A stretch of DNA of 64,000 nt, taken from positions 79,636 through 143,635 of the forward strand of contig PLHQ01000068.1 in the NCBI GenBank assembly GCA_003138975.1, given 5' to 3'. Positions 28,501-38,015 of this stretch are shown here, one piece after another. The translations under genes were made by a program, and so were the position numbers. The stretch comes from Acidobacteriaceae bacterium. Its GTDB lineage: Bacteria > Acidobacteriota > Terriglobia > Terriglobales > Acidobacteriaceae. Numbering within the stretch: the first letter of the stretch is position 1; every line of letters starts with the position of its first letter. The notes below the pieces were generated by a model. That model searched no databases, had not been told where the DNA came from, and worked only from the letters and a program-made list of their open reading frames with translations.

Positions 28501-29568
28501 GTCGCAGGCCAGACGCCCACGATCACTTGCGCTCCGGGCACGCCTCCAGCGAATCCGACGGCCACGCAGAACATGTATGAGATCTTCGCCTGCAATGGCG
28601 GCATTGATATGACCACGGAGCTGATTCAGGCCGACTGGTATTGCGATCCCACTGGGGCCACATTCCCGGCTTGCGCCACCGTGAATGGAGTCACGAAGCA
28701 GTTCCAGTTCTGGGCTCCGCAATTCTCGTCGCTGTACGGGTGGAGCTCGATGGGCAACAGCAGCTACAACGCGCTGCAGGCGAGTCTGCGGCGTAAAATG
28801 TCCGGCGGGCTGCAGTTTGATTTTAACTATACGTATTCCAAGTCGATCGACTTGGGGTCGGACGCCGAACGAGTGAATCAATACGAAGGTGGTTCAGGTG
28901 TTGCCGGCGGCGGGTTTGCCAGTTACATCTTGAACACCTGGTCACCAAGACAAAACCGTGCCGTGTCAGATTTTGATGCGACCCACCAATTCAATGCGAA
29001 CTGGATGTATGAGCTGCCCATTGGAAAAGGAAAAAAGATAGCTACACGTGGCCTGCTCGGGGCCGTCGTCGGCAATTGGGAAATCACCGGAATCTTCCGT
29101 ATGACCAGCGGCTTCCCAACTACCGTCAACGATGGGAACTATTGGCCGACCAACTGGGAGAACACTGCCAATGCTGTGCTGGTTGGGCCTAAGCCGAAAA
29201 GCGGAACTTTCATGGTCAACGGCAGCCCTAACATATTCCAGACTCCCACTGCGACGATCGGTGAGTTTCGCTACGCGTATCCCGGCGAATCTGGAGAACG
29301 AAACCTCATCCGCGGCGCGGGCTACTTTGGCATCGACATGGGGCTGGGAAAGACGTGGAATATCACCGAGTCTTCCGCGCTGCGATTCAGTTGGGAGACT
29401 TTCAATATCACAAACTCAGTCCGGTTTGATGCGGCCGCCCTGGAGCCCATCGCGGGAAGCAACGCAGAGGGGAATCTGAGCCTGTCGAACAGTTCAAGCT
29501 TCGGCTACTATACGTCTACGCTAACGGCTCCGCGGGTCATGCAGTTCGCGCTCCGTTACAGCTTCTAA
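25600..29568 (+). CDS. TonB-dependent receptor, Oar-like with N-terminal carboxypeptidase-regulatory-like domain
   Basis: SLRGTIVDPNGAVVPGTEVILTN..., plug VDGLDDNDPVFG, beta-barrel repeats, terminal aromatic FALRYSF. Confidence 0.92.
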   Translation: MTRSEQSIGSLILVVVFFGITLCWAQTSTTSLRGTIVDPNGAVVPGTEVILTNSATAFVRATKTDGQGFYQFLEVPPANYNLTIKAAGFGTLRVDNVRLLVNTPATLNQKLQVQAVAEKVEVMSQAPLVNTQDASIGHAFTADQMTTLPFEGRDPVSILSLQPGVLYTGNSTDINADADSRSGAVSGARSDQTDITVDGLDDNDPVFGYAFQGALRSTLDSLEEFRVTTTNSNAEAGRSSGAQVSLVTKSGTNAFHGSLYEYNRSKIGEANSWFNERSELEAGNPNVPPHLVRNTFGGSIGGPIIKNRLFFFATYEGQRTHETAIVTRFVPTASFRNGILTYQCDNGQNPTCPTSGLFTLNKTDLANLDPYCYGLGNCPQGAGVDPAALAVFNGYPLPNDPTVGDGLNISGFTFSDPTPAKLDTYIVKLDSNLTSNGNHRLFLRGNLQNDHLTTIGAQFPGQPSNQISTNNGKGLAAGYATVISNSLINNFRYGYIREGLGQAGLQTQGYISFYAGGISNPVGESPTTNVQVPLHNFVDDLSWTKGKHTLQFGTNLRIINNLRQSNAQSFTTGSSNPTWLAAGGISGTGTSLDPGAPQFASLGFPEVLGTYASNGSGSFSAAYDLAASALTGMVPEVTANYQETKNFTLLPEGAMVPRHFRAHEAEFYAQDAWRVTPNLTLTFGVRYSLLQPPYETTGTQVAPVPAISQWFRSRYTGMAEGQSIQPLLSFGLSGQANGKPPIWNWDYKDAAPRFAFAWSPNFSKTSWLGKLFGESGKSSLRGGWGMYYDHFGEGVINSFDRMGSFGLTTIIGDPAGLVTPDQSPRFDSLYNVPKTYNGCGAPPCLLQPPAPTGGFPYSPPSTPGTGGEAITWGLDNELKTPYSHVVDLSFTREVGRGFVLETSYVGRFGHRLLQQLDFAQPLNLRDPKSGMDLYTATRMIATTMQSNNPTPVQNMAKIPYFENLFPLVAGQTPTITCAPGTPPANPTATQNMYEIFACNGGIDMTTELIQADWYCDPTGATFPACATVNGVTKQFQFWAPQFSSLYGWSSMGNSSYNALQASLRRKMSGGLQFDFNYTYSKSIDLGSDAERVNQYEGGSGVAGGGFASYILNTWSPRQNRAVSDFDATHQFNANWMYELPIGKGKKIATRGLLGAVVGNWEITGIFRMTSGFPTTVNDGNYWPTNWENTANAVLVGPKPKSGTFMVNGSPNIFQTPTATIGEFRYAYPGESGERNLIRGAGYFGIDMGLGKTWNITESSALRFSWETFNITNSVRFDAAALEPIAGSNAEGNLSLSNSSSFGYYTSTLTAPRVMQFALRYSF

Positions 29569-29583
29569 GAATAGAAAACAACG

Positions 29584-31275
29584 ATGAGACGCGTTGCACT
29601 CACGATGCTTGGGCTGTGTTTGCTGGTTGCCGCAGATTCTTCGGCACAAGAAGAACTCACTGACAAAGTCGATCGCGTATTTGCAGAGTGGAACACAACC
29701 AGTTCGCCAGGGTGTGCCCTGGCCGTTGTGAAGGACGACCACGTCGTTTACGAGCACGGTTACGGCATGGCCAACCTTGAACTCGGCATCGCGATCACCC
29801 CTCAGTCGGTATTTGATATCGGCTCGGTGTCGAAACAGATTACCGCGATGGCGATCCTCCTGCTGGCGCAAGAGCACAGATTGTCGTTGGACGACGACAT
29901 TCGGAAGTATCTCCCCGAAATGCCGGATTACGGGTCAACTATCACGATTCGCCACATGCTGCACCACACTAGCGGGCTTCGCAACTACGACGATTTATTC
30001 GACCTGCAGGGCATACCAGAAGCCGACCTTACTACGGATCGCGATGCAATGGAATTGATCCTTCGGCAGAAAGGGGTGAACTTCAGAGCAGGCGAAGAAT
30101 TCCTCTACAGCGATACGAATTATTTCCTCATGTCGCAGATTGTGAAGAGGGTTACCGGACAAACTCTGCGGCAGTTCGCCCAGGATCGAATCTTTGGTCC
30201 ATTGCAGATGACGAGCACGCATTTCCACGACGACCACACCATGATCGTGCCGCGGCGGGCGACAGGCTATGCGCCCCACAAGGGCGGAGGCTTCGAAATC
30301 GACATGAGCAACTTCGAGCAGCTCGGGGACGGCTCGGTCATGACCACGGTCGAGGACCTCTTCAAGTGGGATCAGAACTTCGATCATCCGCTAGTCGGTG
30401 GCGCCGACGCCATTCGTCAATTAACTACGCCGGGCACTCTTAATAACGGCCAAACGATTCCCTACGCAATGGGCATCTTTCTGGATCACTATCGCGGCCT
30501 CAACTGGATTCATCACAGCGGGGAATGGGTGGGATACCGTGCAGCGCTGAGCCGCTTTCCGGATCAGCACTTTTCCACACTCGTTCTGTGTAACTGCGTG
30601 GGCAGCATGAGCCCAATGACAATGGCACAACGTGTGGCTGACGTCTACCTGGCGGAAGAATTTGCGCGAGCAGAAAACGGACCCTCTCCAAAGACCTCGC
30701 CGAATGTGCCGCTGACTGAACTCAAGCAGTATGTGGGAACCTATTGGAGCCAGAAAAACGGAGCCTTTCGAAAGTTCGTGCTGCGTGACGACAAACTGAT
30801 CATGGTGGCTCCCGGAATGACCTACGACCTGCTTCCCCTGGGCGGCGGGCAATTCGAAGCCCTGGAGGCGGATATCGAACACAAAGATAGGTACATTTTC
30901 CACGCGGTCAAGAATGGCAGTAATTTTCAACTCGAGGCCGTCGAAGGGGGAGTGCCTGTTTCTTACGAAGCCGTCAGGCCCGGCTTGGAATCCTCGCATC
31001 TGGCGGATTACGCCGGATCGTATGCCAACGACGAACTGCGGGCCACGTGGACACTGGTCGTGGAAAAAGGCAAGCTCGTCCGCCAGCAGTGGATGACCGA
31101 AGATGAGGAAATCGAGCCGGCTTTCCCGGATGGATTTATTGGCGACATTAGCGAAGGCCAGTTCCTGATGCACTTCAACCGCGACAGCAACGGCCGGGTG
31201 ACGAGTTTCGACGTGGCCACCGACATGGTCCGTCCCATGAGATTCTTCAGAATCGCTGACCTCGCTCAAAAATAA
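29584..31275 (+). CDS. Serine hydrolase, class C beta-lactamase/D-aminopeptidase family
   Basis: Signal peptide; FDIGSVSKQITAMAI (SxxK), LYSDTNYFLM (YxN), IHHSGEWVGYRAAL (HxG). Confidence 0.9.
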   Translation: MRRVALTMLGLCLLVAADSSAQEELTDKVDRVFAEWNTTSSPGCALAVVKDDHVVYEHGYGMANLELGIAITPQSVFDIGSVSKQITAMAILLLAQEHRLSLDDDIRKYLPEMPDYGSTITIRHMLHHTSGLRNYDDLFDLQGIPEADLTTDRDAMELILRQKGVNFRAGEEFLYSDTNYFLMSQIVKRVTGQTLRQFAQDRIFGPLQMTSTHFHDDHTMIVPRRATGYAPHKGGGFEIDMSNFEQLGDGSVMTTVEDLFKWDQNFDHPLVGGADAIRQLTTPGTLNNGQTIPYAMGIFLDHYRGLNWIHHSGEWVGYRAALSRFPDQHFSTLVLCNCVGSMSPMTMAQRVADVYLAEEFARAENGPSPKTSPNVPLTELKQYVGTYWSQKNGAFRKFVLRDDKLIMVAPGMTYDLLPLGGGQFEALEADIEHKDRYIFHAVKNGSNFQLEAVEGGVPVSYEAVRPGLESSHLADYAGSYANDELRATWTLVVEKGKLVRQQWMTEDEEIEPAFPDGFIGDISEGQFLMHFNRDSNGRVTSFDVATDMVRPMRFFRIADLAQK

Positions 31276-31422
31276 ACGGGGCAGATGGTAGCCGACTGGA
31301 TACCCGAAAGCTGTGCTTGTCAACGTTTACGCGCGGCGGGTCAAACGACCTTCGGGCGGGATTGCGAATACATTTTCTTCGTTGATTGCGCGGATACATT
31401 CTCGACCGTACTAATCCGGGGC

Positions 31423-31626
31423 AACTTCCTCGCCAAGGTAGCCAAGATCGTTGGATGGTCCCCGGCAACGATGGTCCGCATGAGCGCTCGTTACGGGCAC
31501 TTTGGCCTTGAGGATCTGCGCGGCGCGGTTGAAACCATTAGCAGGCCAGCAGAAGGCGGAATTGACCAGAGGTCCCCGGTAAATCCCCCGGGTATCAGCG
31601 AGTCTCCAAACGCGAAGGTGAACTAA
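31423..31626 (+). pseudogene. C-terminal remnant of a tyrosine recombinase
   Basis: NFLAKVAKIVGWSPATMVRMSARYGHFGLEDLRGAVETIS: integrase C-terminal block with candidate catalytic Tyr; abuts tRNA-Val. Confidence 0.6.
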
Positions 31627-31641
31627 GTGCATGAAAACAAA

Positions 31642-31718
31642 TGGTGGGCAGTGCAGGACTCGAACCTGCGACCTCCTGCTTGTAAGGCAGGCGCTCTAAC
31701 CAACTGAGCTAACCGCCC
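31642..31718 (-). tRNA. tRNA-Val (UAC), CCA encoded
   Basis: gggcggttagctcagttggttagagcgcctgccttacaaggcaggaggtcgcaggttcgagtcctgcactgcccacca folds as cloverleaf; anticodon loop CTTACAA. Confidence 0.97.
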
Positions 31719-31954
31719 CTGCTATTCTTGCGGGATCAGATCTCATTCGCCTCGCTCAGGGCAAGTCCCGTGCGATTTGGGACCGCCTGAGAATACGCAT
31801 GAAGTGAGCCTGAGCGAGTATATGCGACTCACGAAAAGACCGTCAAACGGCTAGCGCTGCCGACGACGCCTTCATGCACGATTCACGCTTGCATCCTCGG
31901 AAAACTCTACTCTAAAGGCAATCGTCGCTTCGTTCTCCCTGCTAGACTGTCGCG

Positions 31955-32848
31955 GTGCGACGTCTGATCGTCAATGCCGATGACTTTGGTTTCACCGCGG
32001 GAGTGAACCGTGCCATCGGCGAAGCTCACACTCATGGCATCGTGACTTCCTCCACGCTGATGGCCCGTGGGCCGGCCTTCGAAGACGCCGTGCGACTGGC
32101 AAAACAGCTTCCACGGCTAAGTGTGGGCTGCCATGTCGTATTGATTGACGGCGAGCCCGTTCTGGACCCAGTTCGGCTGCCCACGATCACTTCCAGAAAT
32201 TCTGGCTCCACTCGCTTCCGCGATGGGCTGAAATCTTTTGCTGCTCGCGCGTTAGCCGGCCGCTTAGATCCCGGCGAGATCGAGGCGGAGACCAGCGCTC
32301 AGATTCGCAAGATTCAATCTGCCGGAATCAGCGTTTCTCATCTCGATTCTCACAAGCACACTCACTTGTTTCCAAAAGTCTTGCAACCCATGTTGCGCGC
32401 CGCGCGCGCCTGCGGAGTTCGAGCCATTCGCAATCCGTTTGGCCCGCGCAAGCCTCTGAGGTCTAGTGAATTGCTGGCTCGGCCCAGTATCTGGACGCGC
32501 TACGCCGAGGTGTGCATTCTGCGCGCTCTTTCCGGCAAGTTTCGCGAGGCAGTAAGACGGGAAGGACTTGATACTCCCGACGGCACCTTGGGCATCGTTG
32601 CGACCGGCACGCTGGACGAGAAACTTTTTCGCGCTATTGCAAGGATCATCCCGGAAGGCACTTGGGAGTTTGTTTGCCACCCGGGCTACAATGATGCGGA
32701 CCTCCAGCAGGCCAACACTCGTCTGCGCGAGTCGCGGGAGATTGAGTTGCGCGTTTTGACCATGCCCGAGGTACGGGAGTTGTTGTTGAATTGCGGCGTT
32801 GCTCTGGTTTCGTACCGCGAGTTAGTCTCGGCCGAAGTCGGCCAGTAA
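31955..32848 (+). CDS. ChbG/HpnK (YdjC-like) family deacetylase
   Basis: GTG start; RRLIVNADDFGFTAGVNRAIGEAHTHGIVTSSTLMA, HLDSHKHTHLFP, FVCHPGYND. Confidence 0.88.
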   Translation: MRRLIVNADDFGFTAGVNRAIGEAHTHGIVTSSTLMARGPAFEDAVRLAKQLPRLSVGCHVVLIDGEPVLDPVRLPTITSRNSGSTRFRDGLKSFAARALAGRLDPGEIEAETSAQIRKIQSAGISVSHLDSHKHTHLFPKVLQPMLRAARACGVRAIRNPFGPRKPLRSSELLARPSIWTRYAEVCILRALSGKFREAVRREGLDTPDGTLGIVATGTLDEKLFRAIARIIPEGTWEFVCHPGYNDADLQQANTRLRESREIELRVLTMPEVRELLLNCGVALVSYRELVSAEVGQ

Positions 32849-32979
32849 GGTCAGTAGTTTCGATTCGTACTGGTCGCAGCCACCGCTCGCCATGACCTTA
32901 GTAATCTTAGGAAGTTCCGGCCGCGGGTTATGATTCATTAGATTCGGCTCAGAAACTTTCAGGCTGGGAGACGTTTATC

Positions 32980-33660
32980 ATGTCTGCCTCAGGGGCAGCC
33001 CCGCGTGCGACCTTGGACCTGCGCGTACGTGTGTGGGGAATGGGCGCTGACAATCAACCTTTCCATCAGAATGCCAATGCCCAGAATGTCAGCGTCACGG
33101 GAGCTTGTATTTGCGGCCTCGAGCATGAGTTGAAGGTCGGCGACGTCATTGGCGTCCAATATGGGACCAAGAAAGCTCGGTGCAAAGTTGTCTGGGTAAT
33201 GGAAGCCGGTGGACTGAAGAAAACTCAGGTTGGAGTTCAGTTAGTGGTTGATCAGGAGTGCCCGTGGCTTTCCCAGTTGCCCGCGGAGGTACAGTCCAAC
33301 CTGCCGGCGCCTGCTCCTGACAATCGTAGAAGATTTCAACGCCACAGAATTTCGTTTCCTTTCGAATTCCGCGATGAGCGGGTGAACACCCCCATGCGGG
33401 TGAACGCAACAGATATCAGCGGCAACGGTTGTTATGTTGAGACGGTCATGCCGTTACCAGTTTCTACGGTATTGCGAGTGGATTTCTGGATCGATCAGGA
33501 GCACGTCTCGGCCTCCGCAACGGTTCGCACGCGCGATCCCGGAGTCGGCATGGGTATCGAATTCACGGGTTTACCCGAAGACTCCAAGCGACGATTCCAG
33601 GCCCATCTCGACAAAGTGGATCCTGGCATTTCTATGAAGGGACGCAGCGCTTCCGAGTAG
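32980..33660 (+). CDS. Protein with two PilZ-like domains
   Basis: NVSVTGACICG in first half; RRRFQRHRISFPFEF...ATDISGNGCYVET in second half. Confidence 0.8.
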   Translation: MSASGAAPRATLDLRVRVWGMGADNQPFHQNANAQNVSVTGACICGLEHELKVGDVIGVQYGTKKARCKVVWVMEAGGLKKTQVGVQLVVDQECPWLSQLPAEVQSNLPAPAPDNRRRFQRHRISFPFEFRDERVNTPMRVNATDISGNGCYVETVMPLPVSTVLRVDFWIDQEHVSASATVRTRDPGVGMGIEFTGLPEDSKRRFQAHLDKVDPGISMKGRSASE

Positions 33661-33788
33661 CCTTTTGGGGTCATCACTGGGTTCTGCCGAACAAATCCGC
33701 CTGATCCCTATAGAATCTGCATCCTATAGTGTTTCCAGCCATCGAATTACAGAACCTTAGGGAAATCAAAAAGGGCGGACCTCGCGGA

Positions 33789-34931
33789 ATGAAGATTGGG
33801 ATCACGTGTTATCCCACCTATGGCGGCAGCGGCGTGGTGGCGACGGAACTCGGACTGGAACTGGCGCAACGTGGCCACGAGATTCACTTCATCTCCTATG
33901 CCCAGCCGATCCGGCTAAGGGGTGAGGAACCGAACATTCACTATCACGAAGTTGAAGTATCGCGGTATCCGTTGTTCGACTATCCTCCCTATGATTTAGC
34001 CTTGGCCACGCGCATGGCCGAGGTCTCGCAGCTATATGATCTGGATCTTTTGCACGTCCACTATGCCATCCCTCACTCGGTGAGCGCGCTGCTGGCGCGG
34101 CAGATGCTGGCCGATGGCCCCCGCGGGCGCCGGCTGCCATTCGTCACCACGCTGCATGGCACAGATATTACGCTCGTCGGGCTGGACCGGTCCTATCTGC
34201 CCATTACGCGCTATTCCATCAATCAGAGCGACGGAGTCACTGCCATCTCCAATTACCTGCGCGACCGAACGATGCGGGTTTTCGATGTCAATAAGGAAAT
34301 CGAAGTCATCTATAACTCGGTCAATTGTGACGTGTACTGCAGGAGCAAAAACTCTTCGGAACTCCGCACGGAGTATGCCCCCCACGGCGAGCGATTGCTG
34401 GTGCACCTCTCCAACTTTCGCCCGGTGAAGCGAGTTACAGACGTGATCGAGATTTTTGATCGCGTGCGCAAGAAAATCCCCTCGAAGCTATTACTGATCG
34501 GCGACGGCCCGGACCGTTCCGTGGCGGAATGGCTGGCTGTACAAAAAGGAATTCATGAGGATGTCCTCTTTCTCGGCAAACAGGATCAGGTGCAGGAAAA
34601 GCTAGGAATCGCTGACATCCTGCTGATGCCGAGCGAGTTGGAGTCCTTCGGTCTGGCGGCGCTGGAGGCGATGGCCTGCGAGACGGTACCGATTGCGACG
34701 CGCACCGGCGGCGTGCCGGAAGTGATCGAACACGGCACCAGTGGCTATCTGGTCGACGTGGGTGATGTGGATACGATGGCACGCTACGCCATTGAACTTC
34801 TCAATGATGAGAGTGCGTTGCGCACCATGGGCAAGGCGGCGCGCGCCGTCGCCCAGGCGCGTTTCTGCTCCAGCAAGATCGTTCCTCAATACGAGGACTT
34901 TTACCGGCGCGTTGTCGAACGCTCTTCGTAA
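33789..34931 (+). CDS. bshA: N-acetyl-alpha-D-glucosaminyl L-malate synthase
   Basis: MKIGITCYPTYGGSGVVATELGLELAQRGHEIHFISYAQPIRL; HVHYAIPHSVSALLARQ; SELESFGLAALEAMACE. Confidence 0.93.
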   Translation: MKIGITCYPTYGGSGVVATELGLELAQRGHEIHFISYAQPIRLRGEEPNIHYHEVEVSRYPLFDYPPYDLALATRMAEVSQLYDLDLLHVHYAIPHSVSALLARQMLADGPRGRRLPFVTTLHGTDITLVGLDRSYLPITRYSINQSDGVTAISNYLRDRTMRVFDVNKEIEVIYNSVNCDVYCRSKNSSELRTEYAPHGERLLVHLSNFRPVKRVTDVIEIFDRVRKKIPSKLLLIGDGPDRSVAEWLAVQKGIHEDVLFLGKQDQVQEKLGIADILLMPSELESFGLAALEAMACETVPIATRTGGVPEVIEHGTSGYLVDVGDVDTMARYAIELLNDESALRTMGKAARAVAQARFCSSKIVPQYEDFYRRVVERSS

Positions 34932-36250
34932 AAGCTCTCGGGCACGGCTCCCGCTGTTTGCAGAAGCGGCAAGCGAATCCGCACCAGCGTTCCCTTCCCT
35001 TCGTGGCTGTCTATCGTCATCCGCGCGGTATCTCCGTACAACACCTGGAGCCGCTCGGAAATATTGGCCATGCCAATTCCCGAGCCACGCGTACTTCCAG
35101 CTTCCGGCATCTGGGTTGCCGCCATTCCAACCCCATCGTCCTCTACTTCAATGACCAGGCCTGAGTCGGACAAGCGGCTGCGCAGGTAGATGCTTCCAAC
35201 TTCCACCTTTGAGGCAAGTCCGTGCTTAATTGAGTTCTCCACTAGCGGCTGCAGTAGCATGCTCGGAACCATCACGTCCAGCGAGTCGGGCGCTAGTTCC
35301 TTTACCACACGCAGCTTATCCTTGCCAAAGCGGACCACCTCGATATCAAGATAGTTGTCGATGAATTCCACTTCTTCCCGCAGCGGCACGAAAGAGTCCG
35401 CGCTGTTGAGCAGACGGCGGAGGATGGTGGCCAGTTTGGAAATCACTTCACGCGCCGTATCCGGATCGAAGCGCACCAGAGAAGAAATCGAGTTCAGCGT
35501 ATTGAAGAGAAAATGGGGATTGATTTGATTTTGCAAAGCTTCCATGCGCGCATGCAGCAGCAGACGCTCTTGCTCCTCCAGCTTGATCTGGATACGCACG
35601 CTGTTAAAGATCTTGAGCTCAATCCCAATGGCCATCGCCGAAGCGGCGTAGATCGCCACCTCAACCCACAGATTGCCGCTATCCATGCTGAAAATTGAAT
35701 GGGCAAAATATCGTGCCAGCTGGCTTTGAACGAAACGCAGCGCGATGATCGTGGTAAAGAACATGATCTGCCAGTCGAACAAGCGCGGGGTCGGCAGGTT
35801 GCGGCGGATCAGGCGATAAATGCTGAGATCGATGAATGGAGAGAACGACCAGATATCATCCTTATCGAGCGCCATGGTGCGCAACTGGCCGGCGATGAAA
35901 CCGCAAAGCACTCCGAAAGGAAGCGTCGCCCACTCCCCGTGCAGCAGCGCGGGCAGGGCCATCAGCACGCCGCCCAAAACCCCCGACCAGCGCCCGCCAA
36001 TCACTCCCAGCAATAGCGCCGTTTCGAAACTCAAGTCGCCGGCCACAAAGCTATTAACGGAAAATCGAATCCAGGTGCCGATCATGATCGGCAAACTAAA
36101 CCACAGAACCAGATAAGTTTTCTGAAGTAACGAACGCTCCTCGCGGAAAAGAAGGGACTTGAACGCGACCGAACGCACCAGGCTGCTCGACACAGCCGCA
36201 GCCACGCCCAGCTTCACCAGCAGATTGATCCAAATCAGCCGCGGTTCCAT
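34901..36250 (-). CDS. LytS/YehU-type sensor histidine kinase
   Basis: Membrane N-terminus; NPHFLFNTLNSISSLVRFDPDTAREVISKLATILRRLL; LLQPLVENSIKHGLA; GIGMANISERLQVLYG. Confidence 0.9.
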   Translation of the reverse strand: MEPRLIWINLLVKLGVAAAVSSSLVRSVAFKSLLFREERSLLQKTYLVLWFSLPIMIGTWIRFSVNSFVAGDLSFETALLLGVIGGRWSGVLGGVLMALPALLHGEWATLPFGVLCGFIAGQLRTMALDKDDIWSFSPFIDLSIYRLIRRNLPTPRLFDWQIMFFTTIIALRFVQSQLARYFAHSIFSMDSGNLWVEVAIYAASAMAIGIELKIFNSVRIQIKLEEQERLLLHARMEALQNQINPHFLFNTLNSISSLVRFDPDTAREVISKLATILRRLLNSADSFVPLREEVEFIDNYLDIEVVRFGKDKLRVVKELAPDSLDVMVPSMLLQPLVENSIKHGLASKVEVGSIYLRSRLSDSGLVIEVEDDGVGMAATQMPEAGSTRGSGIGMANISERLQVLYGDTARMTIDSHEGKGTLVRIRLPLLQTAGAVPESFYEERSTTRR

Positions 36251-36340
36251 GGTGTTCGGGCGAACAATTGCCCGCGAGAAAACTGTAGCACGAAGCCGCG
36301 ATGGAGCAGGCTCGAAGGACTTACTTCGTAATTTAAAGTT

Positions 36341-37954
36341 TTAGTTGTTCTTCAGGAAGGTGCGCAAGTCGCTCCCCGTCATCTCTTTGGGCTCGTCGAC
36401 GCCAAGGATCCCGAGCATGGTCGGCGAAATATCACGCAACGAACCGTTAGGCTTCAGCGTGTACTGTTTGGCATCTTCGGCGACCACAATAAACGGCACG
36501 GGATTGGTAGTATGCGCCGTGTGCGGCCCCCCGGTCGTCGGATCAATCATCATCTCGGCATTGCCGTGGTCAGCGGTAATTAGCATGGCGCCGCCCTTGG
36601 CGCGCACGGCGGATTCTATCCGGCTCAGACAGGCATCTACAGTTTCGACCGCTTTCACGGTGGGCTCAATCTTACCTGAATGTCCGACCATATCCGCGTT
36701 GGCAAAGTTGACGATGATCACGTCAAACGTTCCATCTTCCGTGGCCTTTACGACAGCATCGGCGATACCAGCGGCGCTCATCTCCGGCTTCAGGTCATAA
36801 GTTGCGACTTTCGGCGACTGCACCATCACGCGTTCTTCGCCGGGGAACGGCTGCTCCACGCCGCCGTTGAAGAAGTATGTAACGTGGGCGTACTTCTCGG
36901 TCTCAGCCACCCGCAGGTTACGCATGTTGAGGCCACCCATCACGTTGGCCAGGATGTTCGCCATCGATTCCGGCGGAATCACCACCGGTAGGCTGAAGTT
37001 TTTGTCGTATTGCGTCATGCAAACGTAATGTACATTTTTCGGAACGCGATCGCGGGGAATCGCTACATCGAGATCGGCCGCACCCGGAAGATCACTGCCG
37101 CCCTTCACATTCAACCCGCTGTTACGGGCCAGTGCACGAGTGATCTGGCGGACGCGATCGGCGCGAAAATTGAAGGATATACAAGCATCATCATCCCGAA
37201 TCGTCGCCCGCGGCTGACCGCTCTTGTCGGTGCAGACAAATGGCACAACGAACTCATCGGTGACGCCCCGGTTGTAGGAATCTTTCATCCCCTGGACCGG
37301 GTCAGCACACTTGCCGCCTTCGGCATCGCCGAAGACCATCGCGTTGTATGCCTTAGCGATGCGCTCCCAGCGCCGGTCGCGATCCATCGCATAGTAGCGT
37401 CCATTCACGGTCGCAACCTTGCCGGAATTGTATTCCCGCATCTTCTGTTGCAATTGCTCGAGATAACCGGCGCCGTTTGTAGGCAGCGTGTCGCGGCCAT
37501 CCATAAAGGCATGAACAAAAACTCGATCCACGCCGTTCTGCTTTGCCATCTTCAGCAGAGCATAAAGATGCGCCTGCTGCGAATGGACGCCGCCGTCTGA
37601 GACTAGACCAAAAAGATGCAGTCTCCGTTCGCCCACACGCGCATGTTTCATGGCCGCGAGCAACACGGGATGCGAGAAGAATTCGCCGTTCTCGATCATC
37701 AGGTCGATACGCGTGATGTCCATGTGCACGATGCGGCCAGCGCCGATGTTGAGATGTCCAACTTCGCTGTTGCCCATCTGTCCTTCGGGCAGGCCCACAA
37801 AAGGACCGCTGGTGTGGATCAGCGTATTGGGATACTCCCGCAGCAAACGGTCGTAAGTCGGCTTGCGGGCAAGCGCGATGGCATTGGCTTTGGTTTCGGC
37901 GCGGTATCCCCAGCCGTCGAGGATGATCAGAATAAGCGGTTTAGGACGGGACAT
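36341..37954 (-). CDS. gpmI: 2,3-bisphosphoglycerate-independent phosphoglycerate mutase
   Basis: [56 protein letters not shown]. Confidence 0.95.
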   Translation of the reverse strand: MSRPKPLILIILDGWGYRAETKANAIALARKPTYDRLLREYPNTLIHTSGPFVGLPEGQMGNSEVGHLNIGAGRIVHMDITRIDLMIENGEFFSHPVLLAAMKHARVGERRLHLFGLVSDGGVHSQQAHLYALLKMAKQNGVDRVFVHAFMDGRDTLPTNGAGYLEQLQQKMREYNSGKVATVNGRYYAMDRDRRWERIAKAYNAMVFGDAEGGKCADPVQGMKDSYNRGVTDEFVVPFVCTDKSGQPRATIRDDDACISFNFRADRVRQITRALARNSGLNVKGGSDLPGAADLDVAIPRDRVPKNVHYVCMTQYDKNFSLPVVIPPESMANILANVMGGLNMRNLRVAETEKYAHVTYFFNGGVEQPFPGEERVMVQSPKVATYDLKPEMSAAGIADAVVKATEDGTFDVIIVNFANADMVGHSGKIEPTVKAVETVDACLSRIESAVRAKGGAMLITADHGNAEMMIDPTTGGPHTAHTTNPVPFIVVAEDAKQYTLKPNGSLRDISPTMLGILGVDEPKEMTGSDLRTFLKNN

Positions 37955-38015
37955 AAAATCAGCTTCTAGCTCTTAGGACACAATGATTGGGGATGGCACG
38001 AGTAGTTGTGTCCTC

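Noticed and set aside
31740-31950. Inverted motifs around tcgctcaggg / cctgagcgag as a possible mobile element end
   Set aside because: Short, imperfect and without flanking target duplications; could be chance or a weak terminator.
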